A stretch of DNA of 64,000 nt from Martinezella hainanensis (GTDB lineage: Bacteria; Pseudomonadota; Alphaproteobacteria; Rhizobiales; Rhizobiaceae), in assembly GCF_900094555.1 (NCBI RefSeq), contig NZ_FMAC01000008.1:27485-91484 (forward strand), given 5' to 3'. Under the pieces are notes generated by a model that saw nothing but the letters and a program-made list of their open reading frames with translations, made no database searches and was not told the DNA's origin. Made by a program: the position numbers and the translations under genes. How positions within the stretch are numbered: position 1 is the stretch's first letter; the number at the start of each line of letters is the position of its first letter. Of this stretch, positions 35,087 through 44,284 are shown in pieces.

Positions 35087-35962
35087 TTAGGATATGGTCG
35101 GCATATGCAACGGCAGGCCTGGGCGCGGCGCCGTTATCTTTTCCACAACACCCTTTTCCTGCTCGGCAACGAGCAAGTGCTTTCCATCGGCGGTAAAGGC
35201 GATGTTTCCTGGCCGTGCGCCATCGGTGCGGATATGGCCGGCCATCTTGCCCTCGGTGTCGATCAGACAGATTTCACCGAGGCCATACATGGCGCAATAG
35301 AGCATGCCGCTGCGGTCAAAGGCCAAACCGGATGGTCCGCGCAGCGCGTTTATGGCTGGCGATGTCATCGAGCGCGCAAACATTTCCTGCCGCCCGCCGA
35401 CGATCTGCCGATAGATTTTTCCCGTCAGCGTCTCACTGTAGTAGAGCAATCCACCGGCATCGAATGCGATGCCGCCAGCAAGGAGCAGACCGGCGGCCAG
35501 GACACGAATGACCCGGCCCTCTGCCGGATCGATCTGATAGACACAGCCATTATATGCAGCCTTGAAGAAATCGGGATGGATATCGCCGCCTTCCAGCAGA
35601 TCCGCCAGGCGGAAACCGGAATCGGTCATGTAGAGCAGACCATCCGGCCCGAAGGCGAGAGCGTTCGGATGGAGAAACGGACCGTCCGCGCTGCCCTCTA
35701 TTACTTGCAAGACCCGCCCCTGCGGCGAAAGCCTCACGAGAGAATCTTCCGGTCCGCCGGCTATCCAGAAACATCCGTCGCCATCGACGGCGATACCACT
35801 CGGAGTGCCGCCAAGCCGGCAAACTTCTCGGGACGCGCCGCCCGCATCATAGAGCTTCAGATAACGGCGACTGGCATCCATTTCGACGAGCGCAAGGCGC
35901 CCGTCTGGCAAAGCCACCAGCCCGCTAGGCAGACGCAGGCCAGTGGCAATCGTTTCGTTCAT
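35087..35962 (-). CDS. SMP-30/gluconolactonase-like beta-propeller protein
   Basis: The 291-aa product is built of repeated six-bladed propeller units such as GLRLPSGLVALPDGRLALVE, GTPSGIAVDGDGCFWIAGGP, HPNALAFGPDGLLYMTDSGF and GPSGLAFDRSGMLYCAMYGL, matching the SMP-30/gluconolactonase/LRE family that hydrolyses sugar lactones and other esters. No signal peptide is seen, so it is probably cytosolic. The substrate is unknown. It is monocistronic, convergent with secDF and divergent from the helicase gene. Its stop codon abuts a RIME-like repeat. Confidence 0.8.
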   Translation of the reverse strand: MNETIATGLRLPSGLVALPDGRLALVEMDASRRYLKLYDAGGASREVCRLGGTPSGIAVDGDGCFWIAGGPEDSLVRLSPQGRVLQVIEGSADGPFLHPNALAFGPDGLLYMTDSGFRLADLLEGGDIHPDFFKAAYNGCVYQIDPAEGRVIRVLAAGLLLAGGIAFDAGGLLYYSETLTGKIYRQIVGGRQEMFARSMTSPAINALRGPSGLAFDRSGMLYCAMYGLGEICLIDTEGKMAGHIRTDGARPGNIAFTADGKHLLVAEQEKGVVEKITAPRPGLPLHMPTIS

Positions 35963-36238
35963 GTTCTGAAACCTTCACTCTACGCACTGCGAAACTCCAA
36001 AAACTCAAATTGCCGCGCCAAAACGATACATAAGCACGAAGAAAGTCCTTTTCGAGCCGCATCCGCCAAAATCCGAATAAGATTCTTGCAGGAAAGGTCA
36101 CATCTGCGTGCGGGTCGCACCAATCTTGACAGGCTTTACCGATTCGGAACATCCATAGAACGTCCATGTGGTTTCGCAACTGCGATTCGCCGCGCATTAT
36201 GCGCTCACATCCCCTGCCCGAGGCATCCAGGAGAGTTG

Positions 36239-38308
36239 ATGACCGCCGCCTATCTGGAAAAGCTGAACCCGGAGCAACGGCTGGCGGTGGAGCATGGCAC
36301 GACTGCGGGCGACAGTCATATCGCCGGTCCGCTGCTTGTCATTGCCGGAGCTGGGTCCGGCAAGACAAATACGCTCGCTCATCGCGTTGCGCATCTAATT
36401 GTTAGAGGCGCCGATCCACGCCGCATCCTGCTGATGACCTTCTCCCGTCGCGCCGCCGCCGAAATGGGGCGCCGCGTGGAGCGGATCTGCCGCGAGGTAC
36501 TGGGAGCGAATGCCGGCATCACCGCCGATGCGCTTGCCTGGAGCGGCACATTCCACGGTATCGGCGCGCGCCTGCTCAGGGACTATGCCGAGCAGATCGG
36601 CATCGATCCAGCCTTCACGATCCACGACCGGGAAGACAGCGCCGACCTGATGAATCTGGCGCGCCACGACCTCGGCTTTTCCAAGACCGAGAACCGCTTC
36701 CCGACGAAGGCGACATGCCTTGCGATCTACTCGCGCTCCGTCAATGCCGAAGCGCCGCTCGACGGCGTGCTGCGCGACTTCTTTCCCTGGTGCGCCATGT
36801 GGGAGCAGCAGTTACGCGATCTTTTCGCTTCTTATGTCGAGGCGAAGCAGATGCAGAACGTGCTCGACTACGACGACCTGCTGCTCTACTGGGCGCATAT
36901 GCTGCAGGAGCAGCTGATCGCCGAGGATATCGGCAGCCGCTTCGATCATGTGCTGGTCGACGAATATCAGGACACCAACCGGCTGCAGTCCTCCATCCTG
37001 CTTGCCCTGAAGCCGGATGGCCGAGGCTTGACGGTCGTCGGCGACGATGCGCAGTCGATCTATTCCTTCCGCGCGGCGACCGTGCGCAACATCCTCGACT
37101 TCCCCAAGGCCTTCACGCCCTCGGCCGATATCGTCACGCTCGACCGCAACTATCGCTCGACACAGCTGATCCTTGCCGCCGCCAATGCCGTGATCGATCT
37201 TGCCTCGGAGCGCTTCACCAAGAACCTGCGCACCGAGCGGCAAAGCACGGAGCGGCCGCGGCTCGTGACTGTGCGCGACGAGGCCGATCAGGCGCGCTAC
37301 ATCGCCGATCAGGTGCTGGAAAACCGCGAGGGCGGCGCAAGGCTGAAGCAGCAGGCCGTACTCTTCCGCACCTCGAGCCATAGCGGCCCGCTGGAGGTGG
37401 AGCTCACTCGGCGCAACATTCCCTTCGTCAAGTTCGGCGGGCTGAAGTTTCTCGACAGCGCCCATGTCAAGGACATGCTGGCGGCGCTGCGCTTCGCCCA
37501 AAACCCGCGCGACCGCGTGGCGGGTTTTCGCCTGATGCAGCTTCTGCCCGGCGTCGGCCCCTCGACGGCGCAGCGCGTGCTTGACCAGATCGGCGAAGAG
37601 GCAAGCCCGATCACGGCCCTCACCGAGCTGCCGCCACCACCCCGCACCGGAGACGACTGGACCGCCTTCGTCGAGACGATGCGGCAGGTCAAAAGCGGCA
37701 AGGCCGGCTGGCCGGCGGAAATCGGTCTGGTCCGCCAATGGTACGAGCCGCATCTGGAGCGTGCCCATGAGGATGCGGCGACGCGCCAGGCAGATCTCGT
37801 CCAGCTCGAGCAGATCGCCGCCGGCTACGGCTCGCGCGAGCGCTTCCTCACCGAATTGACGCTTGATCCGCCTGACGCCACCAGCGATCAGGCCGGCGTA
37901 CCGCTGCTCGATGAGGACTACCTGATCCTCTCGACCATCCATTCCGCCAAGGGGCAGGAATGGACGAAAGTCTTCATCCTCAACGCCGTCGACGGCTGCA
38001 TCCCCGCCGACCTCGCCGTCGGATCATCCGCCGAAATCGAGGAAGAGCGCCGACTGCTCTATGTCGCCATGACGCGGGCAAAGGACAATCTCGATCTCGT
38101 CACCCCGCAACGCTTCTTCGTGCACGGGCAGCATGCGCAGGGCGACAAACATGTCTTTGCCTCGCGAACCCGCTTCATTCCCGCGACACTGCTGCAGTTC
38201 TTCGAGGTTTGCGGCTGGCCGCAGGCGCGCGCCGAAAGCGCAGCCGCCATTCGGGCACGAGAGGTAAGGGTCGATGTCGGGGCGCGCATGCGCGGCATGT
38301 GGCGGTGA
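36239..38308 (+). CDS. UvrD/PcrA-like ATP-dependent DNA helicase (SF1A)
   Basis: From ATG 36239, preceded by AGGAG at 36229, the product is 689 aa. SF1A helicase motifs are present in order: Q-motif LNPEQRLAVEHG, Walker A GAGSGKTNT (residues 37-45), TFSRRAAAEM, DEYQDTNRLQ (motif II), GDDAQSIYSFRAA (III), LDRNYRST (IV), STIHSAKGQEW (V) and VAMTRAKDNL (VI). It unwinds DNA 3' to 5' in repair or recombination. The open frame runs far upstream of this ATG (to 35105) but only as antisense of the SMP-30 gene. Probably a second UvrD-type paralogue, shorter than PcrA. Confidence 0.9.
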   Translation: MTAAYLEKLNPEQRLAVEHGTTAGDSHIAGPLLVIAGAGSGKTNTLAHRVAHLIVRGADPRRILLMTFSRRAAAEMGRRVERICREVLGANAGITADALAWSGTFHGIGARLLRDYAEQIGIDPAFTIHDREDSADLMNLARHDLGFSKTENRFPTKATCLAIYSRSVNAEAPLDGVLRDFFPWCAMWEQQLRDLFASYVEAKQMQNVLDYDDLLLYWAHMLQEQLIAEDIGSRFDHVLVDEYQDTNRLQSSILLALKPDGRGLTVVGDDAQSIYSFRAATVRNILDFPKAFTPSADIVTLDRNYRSTQLILAAANAVIDLASERFTKNLRTERQSTERPRLVTVRDEADQARYIADQVLENREGGARLKQQAVLFRTSSHSGPLEVELTRRNIPFVKFGGLKFLDSAHVKDMLAALRFAQNPRDRVAGFRLMQLLPGVGPSTAQRVLDQIGEEASPITALTELPPPPRTGDDWTAFVETMRQVKSGKAGWPAEIGLVRQWYEPHLERAHEDAATRQADLVQLEQIAAGYGSRERFLTELTLDPPDATSDQAGVPLLDEDYLILSTIHSAKGQEWTKVFILNAVDGCIPADLAVGSSAEIEEERRLLYVAMTRAKDNLDLVTPQRFFVHGQHAQGDKHVFASRTRFIPATLLQFFEVCGWPQARAESAAAIRAREVRVDVGARMRGMWR

Positions 38309-38368
38309 GTTCCAGCGATTGAGATCGGCAAGTCAGGCACGTCCGTCGACGCCGCCTCTTTGTGCCTG

Positions 38369-38508
38369 CCCCCTCACCCTAGCCCTCTCCCCGTGAACGG
38401 GGAGAGGGAACGATCGTGTGAAACCGCCACCTCCTCAGCCGCTGAAACCTATACGGGGCACAACTCCCCCTCTCCCCGCCTGCAGGGAGAGGGCCGGGGT
38501 GAGGGGCA
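38369..38508. repeat. Paired inverted hairpin repeat (CCCTCTCCCC type)
   Basis: Two hairpin units in opposite orientation. The first has 12-bp perfect arms (CCCTCTCCCCGT at 38383-38394, complement 38397-38408); the second pairs CCCTCTCCC at 38468-38476 with GGGAGAGGG at 38485-38493. Outer CCCCTCACCC and GGGTGAGGGG blocks make the whole unit a larger inverted repeat. It lies between the convergent helicase and mmsB genes. A related copy is at 42258-42394. Confidence 0.75.
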
Positions 38509-38539
38509 AGCTTGCACCCGACCAACTCTCCGGCCACCC

Positions 38540-39421
38540 TCACTTCGCATCGCGAAACATCTCGATGATCGCCGAAAAATCGCGGCCGCCGTTGCCGAGC
38601 TTTTCGAAGAGCGCATAGAGCTGTGCCGCTTCCGCACCCAGAGGTGTCGATGCACCGCTGGAGAGTGCCGCTTCCTGAGATAGCCGCAAGTCCTTGAGCA
38701 TCAATGCCGCCGCAAAGCCGGGCTTGTAGTCATTGTTGGCCGGCGAGGTCGGCACCGGTCCGGGCACGGGGCAATAGGTATTGATCGACCAGCACTGGCC
38801 AGACGAGGTCGAGGCGACGTCGAACAGGGCCTGGTGCGAGAGGCCGAGCTTTTCGCCGAGCACGAAGGCCTCGCAGACGCCGATCATGGAAATGCCGAGG
38901 ATCATGTTGTTGCAAATCTTTGCGGCCTGGCCGGCGCCGGCATCGCCGCAATGGACGATCTTCTTGCCCATCACTTCGAGCAGCGGCTTGGCGGCCGCAA
39001 AGCTCTCCTTGGAGCCGCCGGCCATGAAGGTCAGCGTTCCCGCCGCGGCACCACCCGTGCCGCCGGAAACAGGCGCATCGAGCGAAAGGCAGCCGGCATC
39101 GCCTGCCATGGCGTGGGCCTTGCGGGCGCTGTCGACGTCGATGGTGGAGCTGTCGATCAGCAGTGTTCCCTTGGGCACCGAGCGCAGCACGTCGGTCCAG
39201 ACGGTGAGGACATGCTGGCCTTTCGGCAGCATGGTCACGACCACTTCCGCATCGGCCAGGGCCTCGGTCAGCACGCTGGCGGCTTTCACGCCCACCGCTT
39301 CGGCTGCCTTCAGCACATCATGCGAGAGGTCGAACCCGGTGACGGCATGGCCCGCCTTGACGAGATTGGCGGCCATCGGGCCTCCCATATTGCCGAGGCC
39401 GATGAATGCGATCCGTGTCAT
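38540..39421 (-). CDS. mmsB: 3-hydroxyisobutyrate dehydrogenase
   Basis: This NAD-dependent enzyme oxidises 3-hydroxyisobutyrate to methylmalonate semialdehyde in valine breakdown. The 293-aa protein has the N-terminal Rossmann motif IAFIGLGNMGGPMAANLVKA, the substrate-binding DAPVSGGTGGAAAGTLTFMA and the catalytic-lysine region GAGQAAKICNNMILG. Length is typical of the beta-hydroxyacid dehydrogenase family. It lies downstream of a 3-hydroxyisobutyryl-CoA hydrolase gene, the preceding step, which supports the specific name over other family members. mmsA is not in the window. Confidence 0.88.
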   Translation of the reverse strand: MTRIAFIGLGNMGGPMAANLVKAGHAVTGFDLSHDVLKAAEAVGVKAASVLTEALADAEVVVTMLPKGQHVLTVWTDVLRSVPKGTLLIDSSTIDVDSARKAHAMAGDAGCLSLDAPVSGGTGGAAAGTLTFMAGGSKESFAAAKPLLEVMGKKIVHCGDAGAGQAAKICNNMILGISMIGVCEAFVLGEKLGLSHQALFDVASTSSGQCWSINTYCPVPGPVPTSPANNDYKPGFAAALMLKDLRLSQEAALSSGASTPLGAEAAQLYALFEKLGNGGRDFSAIIEMFRDAK

Positions 39422-39546
39422 GATGTTTTCCTCCCATGATCGGTTGAAGCAACTCCGGAAAAAGAGACAGATCTGCCCTCCATTCCGGAATTGCCTAAAG
39501 TAGCGAGATAGAGCGGTTCAGAAACTCGGTGATGAGCGGAACCCGT

Positions 39547-40605
39547 CTAGCTCGCAAAAAGCGGCGGCAGCGCCGGCACGAAGAAGCGGTCGATATCGGC
39601 GGCGGTCACCTCGGAAAGACTGGCCGGCGACCATTTCGGATTGCGATCCTTGTCGATGACAGCGGCACGCACGCCTTCGTAGAAATCGTGATTATACAAT
39701 ATGCCCTTGCAGGCGCCGAGTTCACGATTGAGGCATTCGGCGAGATTGGCGCTCGCCCTCCCTGCCCTCAGCAGCCGCAGGGTCAGTTTCAGGCTGGTCG
39801 GCGAGCGGCTGGCGATCACGCCGGCGGCTTCGGCGGCAAATTCTCCCGGCTCATCGGCCAATGCCTTTAGAATCTGCTCCACCGTCTCTGCGGAAAACGC
39901 CCGATCGACCACTTCGCGGTTTGTCGCAAGCCGGCTTTCGCCGGCATCCGCCGCCATCGTTCTGATGAGGGCATGTACCTCTACGGCGAAGATATTAGCG
40001 GGTAGCCCTGCTATCGCATCTATGAGAGCCGGCAACGTGGAGGATGCGACGCAATGATCGGCGAAACCTGCATGGATAACGTCAGCCGCCTCGACGGTCT
40101 GGCCGGTCAGGCCCATCCAGGTGCCGGCTTCGCCCGGTGCGCGCGGCAAAAGCCAGGTGGCGCCGACATCCGGGAAATAGCCGATGCCTGTTTCGGGCAT
40201 GGCAAGGCGGGTGCGCTCGGTGACGACGCGATGGCTGCCATGGGCCGAGAGGCCGACGCCGCCGCCCATGGTGATGCCATCCATCAGCACCACATAGGGT
40301 TTCGGGTAGCGAGAGATGGCATGGTTGAGCAGAAACTCCTCGCGCCAGAAGGTTTCGGCTTCTTCGGTGCCTTCCTTGCCGCTCCGATGCAGCAGGCGGA
40401 TATCGCCGCCCGCGCAGAAGCCGCGCTCGCCCTCGCCCATGACGATGACGCTTGCGATCGCCGGATCTGCGGCAAACTCCTCCAGCGCCGGAGCGATCAC
40501 CCGCACCATCGGCAATGTCAGGCTGTTCAGTGCCTTCGGGCGATTGAGCCTGATGATCCCGGCCGATCCGCGCCGCTCGATGATGACTTCGTCCGTGCTA
40601 TCCAT
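39547..40605 (-). CDS. 3-hydroxyisobutyryl-CoA hydrolase
   Basis: A 352-aa crotonase-fold protein with the hydrolase-type blocks FCAGGDIRLLH, MDGITMGGGVGLSAHGSHRV and LAMPETGIGYFPDVGATWLL, diagnostic of 3-hydroxyisobutyryl-CoA hydrolases rather than enoyl-CoA hydratases (about 260 aa). It releases free 3-hydroxyisobutyrate in valine catabolism for the adjacent dehydrogenase. The gap to mmsB is 125 bp and to the oxidoreductase gene 39 bp, so an operon is likely. Confidence 0.88.
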   Translation of the reverse strand: MDSTDEVIIERRGSAGIIRLNRPKALNSLTLPMVRVIAPALEEFAADPAIASVIVMGEGERGFCAGGDIRLLHRSGKEGTEEAETFWREEFLLNHAISRYPKPYVVLMDGITMGGGVGLSAHGSHRVVTERTRLAMPETGIGYFPDVGATWLLPRAPGEAGTWMGLTGQTVEAADVIHAGFADHCVASSTLPALIDAIAGLPANIFAVEVHALIRTMAADAGESRLATNREVVDRAFSAETVEQILKALADEPGEFAAEAAGVIASRSPTSLKLTLRLLRAGRASANLAECLNRELGACKGILYNHDFYEGVRAAVIDKDRNPKWSPASLSEVTAADIDRFFVPALPPLFAS

Positions 40606-40644
40606 GCAAATCTCCTGTCCTTGCTGCCATCAATCCTCAGAGAT

Positions 40645-42240
40645 TCATCTGTTGTCGGCAAGGATCATCTCGGCTGCCTTTTCAGCGATCATGATGGTTG
40701 GCGAATTGGTGTTGCCCGATGTGATCGAGGGCATGACGGAGGCGTCGGCGATACGCAGCCGTGCCAATGCCCGCAGCCGCAGCCGGGGATCGACGACGCT
40801 TTGCGCGTCGCCACCCATGCGGCATGTGCCGACCGGATGGAAAATCGTCGTGCCAATATCGCCGGCGGCGCGCTCCAGATCAGCATCCGTTTCATAGGCG
40901 GGTCCGGGCTTGAATTCCTCTGGATGGAACCGGGCGAAGGAAGGCTGCGCCACGATGCGCCGCGTCAGGCGAATGGAGCGCACTGCGATCTCCCGGTCAC
41001 GCTGAGCCGAAAGGTAGTTCGGGCTGATGGCCGGCTGCAGGGCGAAATCCGGGCTGCGCACATGCACCGAGCCACGGCTTTCAGGCCGCAGATTGCAGAC
41101 GCTGGCCGTGATCGCCGGAAAGGGATGGACGGGGTCGCCGAACTTGTCGAGCGAAACCGGCTGCACGTGATATTGCAGATCCGGCGTTTCCTTGTCCGGG
41201 CCGGAGCGGGTGAATATGCCGAGCTGGCTCGGCGCCATCGCCATCGGGCCGGAGCGGCGCACCAGATATTCGAGGCCGATCGCCGCCTTGCCGATGAGGC
41301 TCGTCGCCTTCTCGTTCAGTGTGGGAACGCCGGTCACTTTGTAGGCAAGACGAAGCTGCAGATGATCCTGCAGATTTTCGCCGACGGACCGGACATCGCG
41401 CACTACCTCGATGCCGGCCTTACCGAGCACATCGCCATGGCCGATGCCTGAGAGTTCGAGAATATGCGGGGAGCCTATGGAGCCGGCCGAGAGGACGGTC
41501 TCCCTAGTGGCATAGGCGCGTTTCGCCACGCCGTCGTGCTGGAATTCGACGCCGGTCACGGCATCGTCCTCGACGATCAGGCGGCGGACCTGCGCTTTCG
41601 TGTAAACAGTCAGATTGCCGCGCTTCATCGCCGGGCGCAGGAAGGCTTTCGTCGTGTTCCAGCGAATACCGGAGCGCTGGTTGACGTCGAAATAGCCGGA
41701 CCCTTCATTGTTGCCGCGATTGAAATCCGCCGTTTCGGGGATGCCGGCCTCCCTGGCCGCGGCCTGGAAGGCATCGAGCACGGCCCAGCGCACACGCGCC
41801 TTCTCGACCCGCCATTCGCCGCCGGCGCCGTGCATCTCGTCCTTGCCGCGATAATGATCCTCGGACTTGATGAAGTAGGGCAGTACATCATCCCAGCCCC
41901 AGCCGGCGCAACCGAGCTGGCGCCAGAGATCATAATCGCGCGCCTGGCCGCGCATGTAGATCATGCCGTTGATGGAGGAGCAGCCGCCGAGCACCTTGCC
42001 GCGCGGATAATTCAGCGACCGGCCATTCAGGCCCGCTTCCGGCGAGGTGGTGAAACACCAGTCGGTGCGGGGATTGTTGATGCAATAGAGATAGCCGACC
42101 GGGATATGAATCCAGTGATAATTGTCGTTGCCGCCGGCTTCCAGCAGCAGAACCCTATTGTTGCGGTCAGCCGAGAGCCGGTTGGCCAACACGCATCCGG
42201 CACTGCCGGCACCGATGATGATGTAGTCGAAGCGATCCAT
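40645..42240 (-). CDS. GMC-family FAD-dependent oxidoreductase (choline/alcohol dehydrogenase-like)
   Basis: The 531-aa enzyme begins with the FAD dinucleotide fold YIIIGAGSAGCVLANRLSAD and RVLLLEAGG, followed by NYPRGKVLGGCSSINGMIYM, ETVLSAGSIGSPHILELSGI (second GMC signature), and C-terminal IGTTIFHPVGTCRMGGDAQS plus SITSGNTNSPTIMIAEKAAE. The family oxidises alcohols including choline, glucose and long-chain alcohols. Length matches BetA-like and AlkJ-like enzymes, but no bet genes are adjacent, so the substrate is open. It lies between the ABC transporter genes and valine-pathway genes on the same strand. Confidence 0.85.
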   Translation of the reverse strand: MDRFDYIIIGAGSAGCVLANRLSADRNNRVLLLEAGGNDNYHWIHIPVGYLYCINNPRTDWCFTTSPEAGLNGRSLNYPRGKVLGGCSSINGMIYMRGQARDYDLWRQLGCAGWGWDDVLPYFIKSEDHYRGKDEMHGAGGEWRVEKARVRWAVLDAFQAAAREAGIPETADFNRGNNEGSGYFDVNQRSGIRWNTTKAFLRPAMKRGNLTVYTKAQVRRLIVEDDAVTGVEFQHDGVAKRAYATRETVLSAGSIGSPHILELSGIGHGDVLGKAGIEVVRDVRSVGENLQDHLQLRLAYKVTGVPTLNEKATSLIGKAAIGLEYLVRRSGPMAMAPSQLGIFTRSGPDKETPDLQYHVQPVSLDKFGDPVHPFPAITASVCNLRPESRGSVHVRSPDFALQPAISPNYLSAQRDREIAVRSIRLTRRIVAQPSFARFHPEEFKPGPAYETDADLERAAGDIGTTIFHPVGTCRMGGDAQSVVDPRLRLRALARLRIADASVMPSITSGNTNSPTIMIAEKAAEMILADNR

Positions 42241-42257
42241 TCAAGAGACTCTATCGT

Positions 42258-42394
42258 CCCCTCTCTCCGCATGCGGGGAGAGGGCTAGGGTGAGGATGAG
42301 GGGCGGGAAGGCTCGGCAAATTCGGTATTCGCTGGAATCCGTGCAGGCCCCTCATCCGCCCCTCGGGCACCTTCTCCCCGCTTACGGGGAGAAG
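42258..42394. repeat. Paired inverted hairpin repeat, second copy
   Basis: Two hairpins: 13-bp arms at 42259-42271 and 42272-42284 with one mismatch (CCCTCTCTCCGCA type), then CTTCTCCCCG at 42371-42380 with CGGGGAGAAG at 42385-42394. Flanking GGGTGAGG and CCCCTCAT blocks resemble the copy at 38369-38508. It sits between livM-like and GMC oxidoreductase genes and may affect their joint transcript. Confidence 0.72.
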
Positions 42395-42408
42395 GAAAAT
42401 CAAGCGGG

Positions 42409-43392
42409 TCACCGCCGATATTCGAACCCCAGCTTCCGTCCCAGCCGCGAGGCATAGAATTCGCCGACGATGCCACGGCGGAAGAGCAGGACGCAGACCA
42501 TGAAGACGATGCCGGTGATGATGGTGACCGGGAATTCGGAAGTTGCGAGATAGTTTTCCAGCGTCGCCACGAAGCCCGCGCCGAAGATCGGCCCGATCAG
42601 CGTGCCGATACCGCCAAGCAGGGTCATGAGAATGACTTCGCCGGACATCTGCCAGGCGACGTCCGTCAGCGTCGCAAACTGGAAGACCAGTGCCTTGACC
42701 GCGCCCGCGAGCCCCGCGAGCGCCGCCGACATAACGAAGGCGCCGAGCTTGTAGCGGGCCACGGAATAGCCGAGCGAGATCGCCCGCTGCTCGTTCTCGC
42801 GGATCGACTTCAGGATCATGCCGAAGGGCGAATTGATGAAACGCCAGATGACCAGCACACCGATCAAGAACACGGCGAGGACGAAATAATACATGTTGAA
42901 GGAGTTGTTAAGATCGAGGACGCCGAAGAGGTAGCCGCGCGGCACCGACTGGATGCCATCTTCGCCATGGGTGAAAGCCGCCTGCAGGCAGAAGAAATAG
43001 AACATGTAAGAGAGCGCCAGCGTAATCATGGCGAAATAGATGCCCTGCCGGCGAATGGCGACGAAGCCCATGACGAGGCCAAGCAACGAGGCTCCCGCGA
43101 CGCCGATCAGGATGCCGATCTCGGGCGGCAAGCCCCATTCCTTCACCGCGTGCGCCGTGAAATAGGCGGCGCCCCCGAAGAAGGTGGCGTGGCCGAAAGA
43201 GAGCAGGCCGGCATAGCCGAGCAACAGATTGAAGGCGCAGGCGAAGAGCGCGAAGCAGAGCACCTTCATGACGAAGATCGGGTAGATGAAGAAAGGCGCC
43301 CAGATCAGGCCGACGAGACCGACCACCAGAAGCAGCTTCTGCACGGAAAACTTCGGACGCTCCTTGGAACTCAAGGTGATTAATCCAGCCAT
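42409..43392 (-). CDS. Branched-chain amino acid-type ABC transporter permease (LivM-like)
   Basis: From ATG 43392 (MAGLITLSSKERPKFSVQKL) the 327-aa protein has about ten membrane segments and the LivM pattern FNLLLGYAGLLSFGHATFFG, AVKEWGLPPEIGILIGVAGA, GFVAIRRQGIYFAMITLALS and the ABC-contact loop FINSPFGMILKSIRENEQRA. A longer in-frame start overlaps the upstream gene and was rejected. It starts 1 bp after the livH-like stop. With the other four genes it forms one HAAT-type importer. Confidence 0.92.
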   Translation of the reverse strand: MAGLITLSSKERPKFSVQKLLLVVGLVGLIWAPFFIYPIFVMKVLCFALFACAFNLLLGYAGLLSFGHATFFGGAAYFTAHAVKEWGLPPEIGILIGVAGASLLGLVMGFVAIRRQGIYFAMITLALSYMFYFFCLQAAFTHGEDGIQSVPRGYLFGVLDLNNSFNMYYFVLAVFLIGVLVIWRFINSPFGMILKSIRENEQRAISLGYSVARYKLGAFVMSAALAGLAGAVKALVFQFATLTDVAWQMSGEVILMTLLGGIGTLIGPIFGAGFVATLENYLATSEFPVTIITGIVFMVCVLLFRRGIVGEFYASRLGRKLGFEYRR

Positions 43393-43393
43393 A

Positions 43394-44281
43394 TCACGCC
43401 TCCCGACCGAAGAGGCCCGCGGGCCTGAGGAGCAACACGATCGCCATGATGACGAAGATGACGATATTGGAGGCCTCCGGATAAAAGACCTTGGTGAGGC
43501 CCTCGGCAATCCCGAGCAGATAGCCTGTCACGATCGCCCCCATGATCGAACCCATGCCGCCGACGACCACGACCGCAAAGACGATGATGATCATGTTCGA
43601 GCCCATCAGCGGCGAGACCTGGTAGATCGGCGCGGCGAGCACGCCGGCAAAGGCGGCAAGCGCCACGCCGAAGCCGTAAGTCAGCGTCAACAACACCGGC
43701 ACGTTGACGCCGAAAACCTGCACGAGCACGGAATTCTCCGTCGCTGCACGCAGGTAGGCGCCGAGCTTGGTCTTCTCGATCAGCAGCCAGGTGCCGATGC
43801 AGACGACCAGCGACGCGATGACCACCCAGCCGCGATAGACCGGCAGGAACATGAAGCCGATATTTTTCGCGCCCGCCAATTCCGTCGGAACGGCATAGGG
43901 CTGGCCGGAAGAACCATAGAGATAGCGGAAGGTCCCTTCGATGGTCAGCGCCATGCCGAAGGTGAAGAGCAGTCCATAAAGCGGATCGATCTTGTAGAGC
44001 CGGCGCAGGCAGAGCCGCTCGACCAGCGCCCCGAACAGGCCGACGATCAGCGGCGCAAGAACCAGGGCCGGCCAATAGCCGATGCCGGCATAGGCAAGCA
44101 GCAGATAGGCGGTGAAAGCCCCGAGCATATAGAGTGCGCCATGGGCGAAATTGATGACCCTGAGCATGCCGAAGATGATCGCCAGGCCAAGGCTCAAGAG
44201 CGCATAGAAGGAGCCGTTGATCAGACCGATCAGCAATTGACCGAGAAGCGCCTGGGCGGGGATGCCGAATATCGTCATCAT
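43394..44281 (-). CDS. Branched-chain amino acid-type ABC transporter permease (LivH-like)
   Basis: A 295-aa integral membrane protein with LivH-type sequence: LLIGLINGSFYALLSLGLAI, FGMLRVINFAHGALYMLGAF, the coupling-loop region KLGAYLRAATENSVLVQVFG and VVVVGGMGSIMGAIVTGYLL. It pairs with the LivM-like protein to form the channel. It starts 3 bp after livF. Start ATG 44281 (MMTIFGIPAQALL) fits the normal length. Confidence 0.92.
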   Translation of the reverse strand: MMTIFGIPAQALLGQLLIGLINGSFYALLSLGLAIIFGMLRVINFAHGALYMLGAFTAYLLLAYAGIGYWPALVLAPLIVGLFGALVERLCLRRLYKIDPLYGLLFTFGMALTIEGTFRYLYGSSGQPYAVPTELAGAKNIGFMFLPVYRGWVVIASLVVCIGTWLLIEKTKLGAYLRAATENSVLVQVFGVNVPVLLTLTYGFGVALAAFAGVLAAPIYQVSPLMGSNMIIIVFAVVVVGGMGSIMGAIVTGYLLGIAEGLTKVFYPEASNIVIFVIMAIVLLLRPAGLFGREA

Positions 44282-44284
44282 GGC

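Noticed and set aside
35105..36238. N-terminal extension of the helicase frame by 378 codons
   Set aside because: The extension is antisense of the SMP-30 gene; ATG 36239 has AGGAG and starts with the family Q-motif region.
38360..38510. Repeat region as a CRISPR array
   Set aside because: Only two inverted units, no direct repeats with regular spacers and no cas genes nearby.
40645..42240. Naming the GMC oxidoreductase betA
   Set aside because: The family similarity is general; no betB, betI or betC gene is adjacent and the neighbours point to valine-type catabolism.
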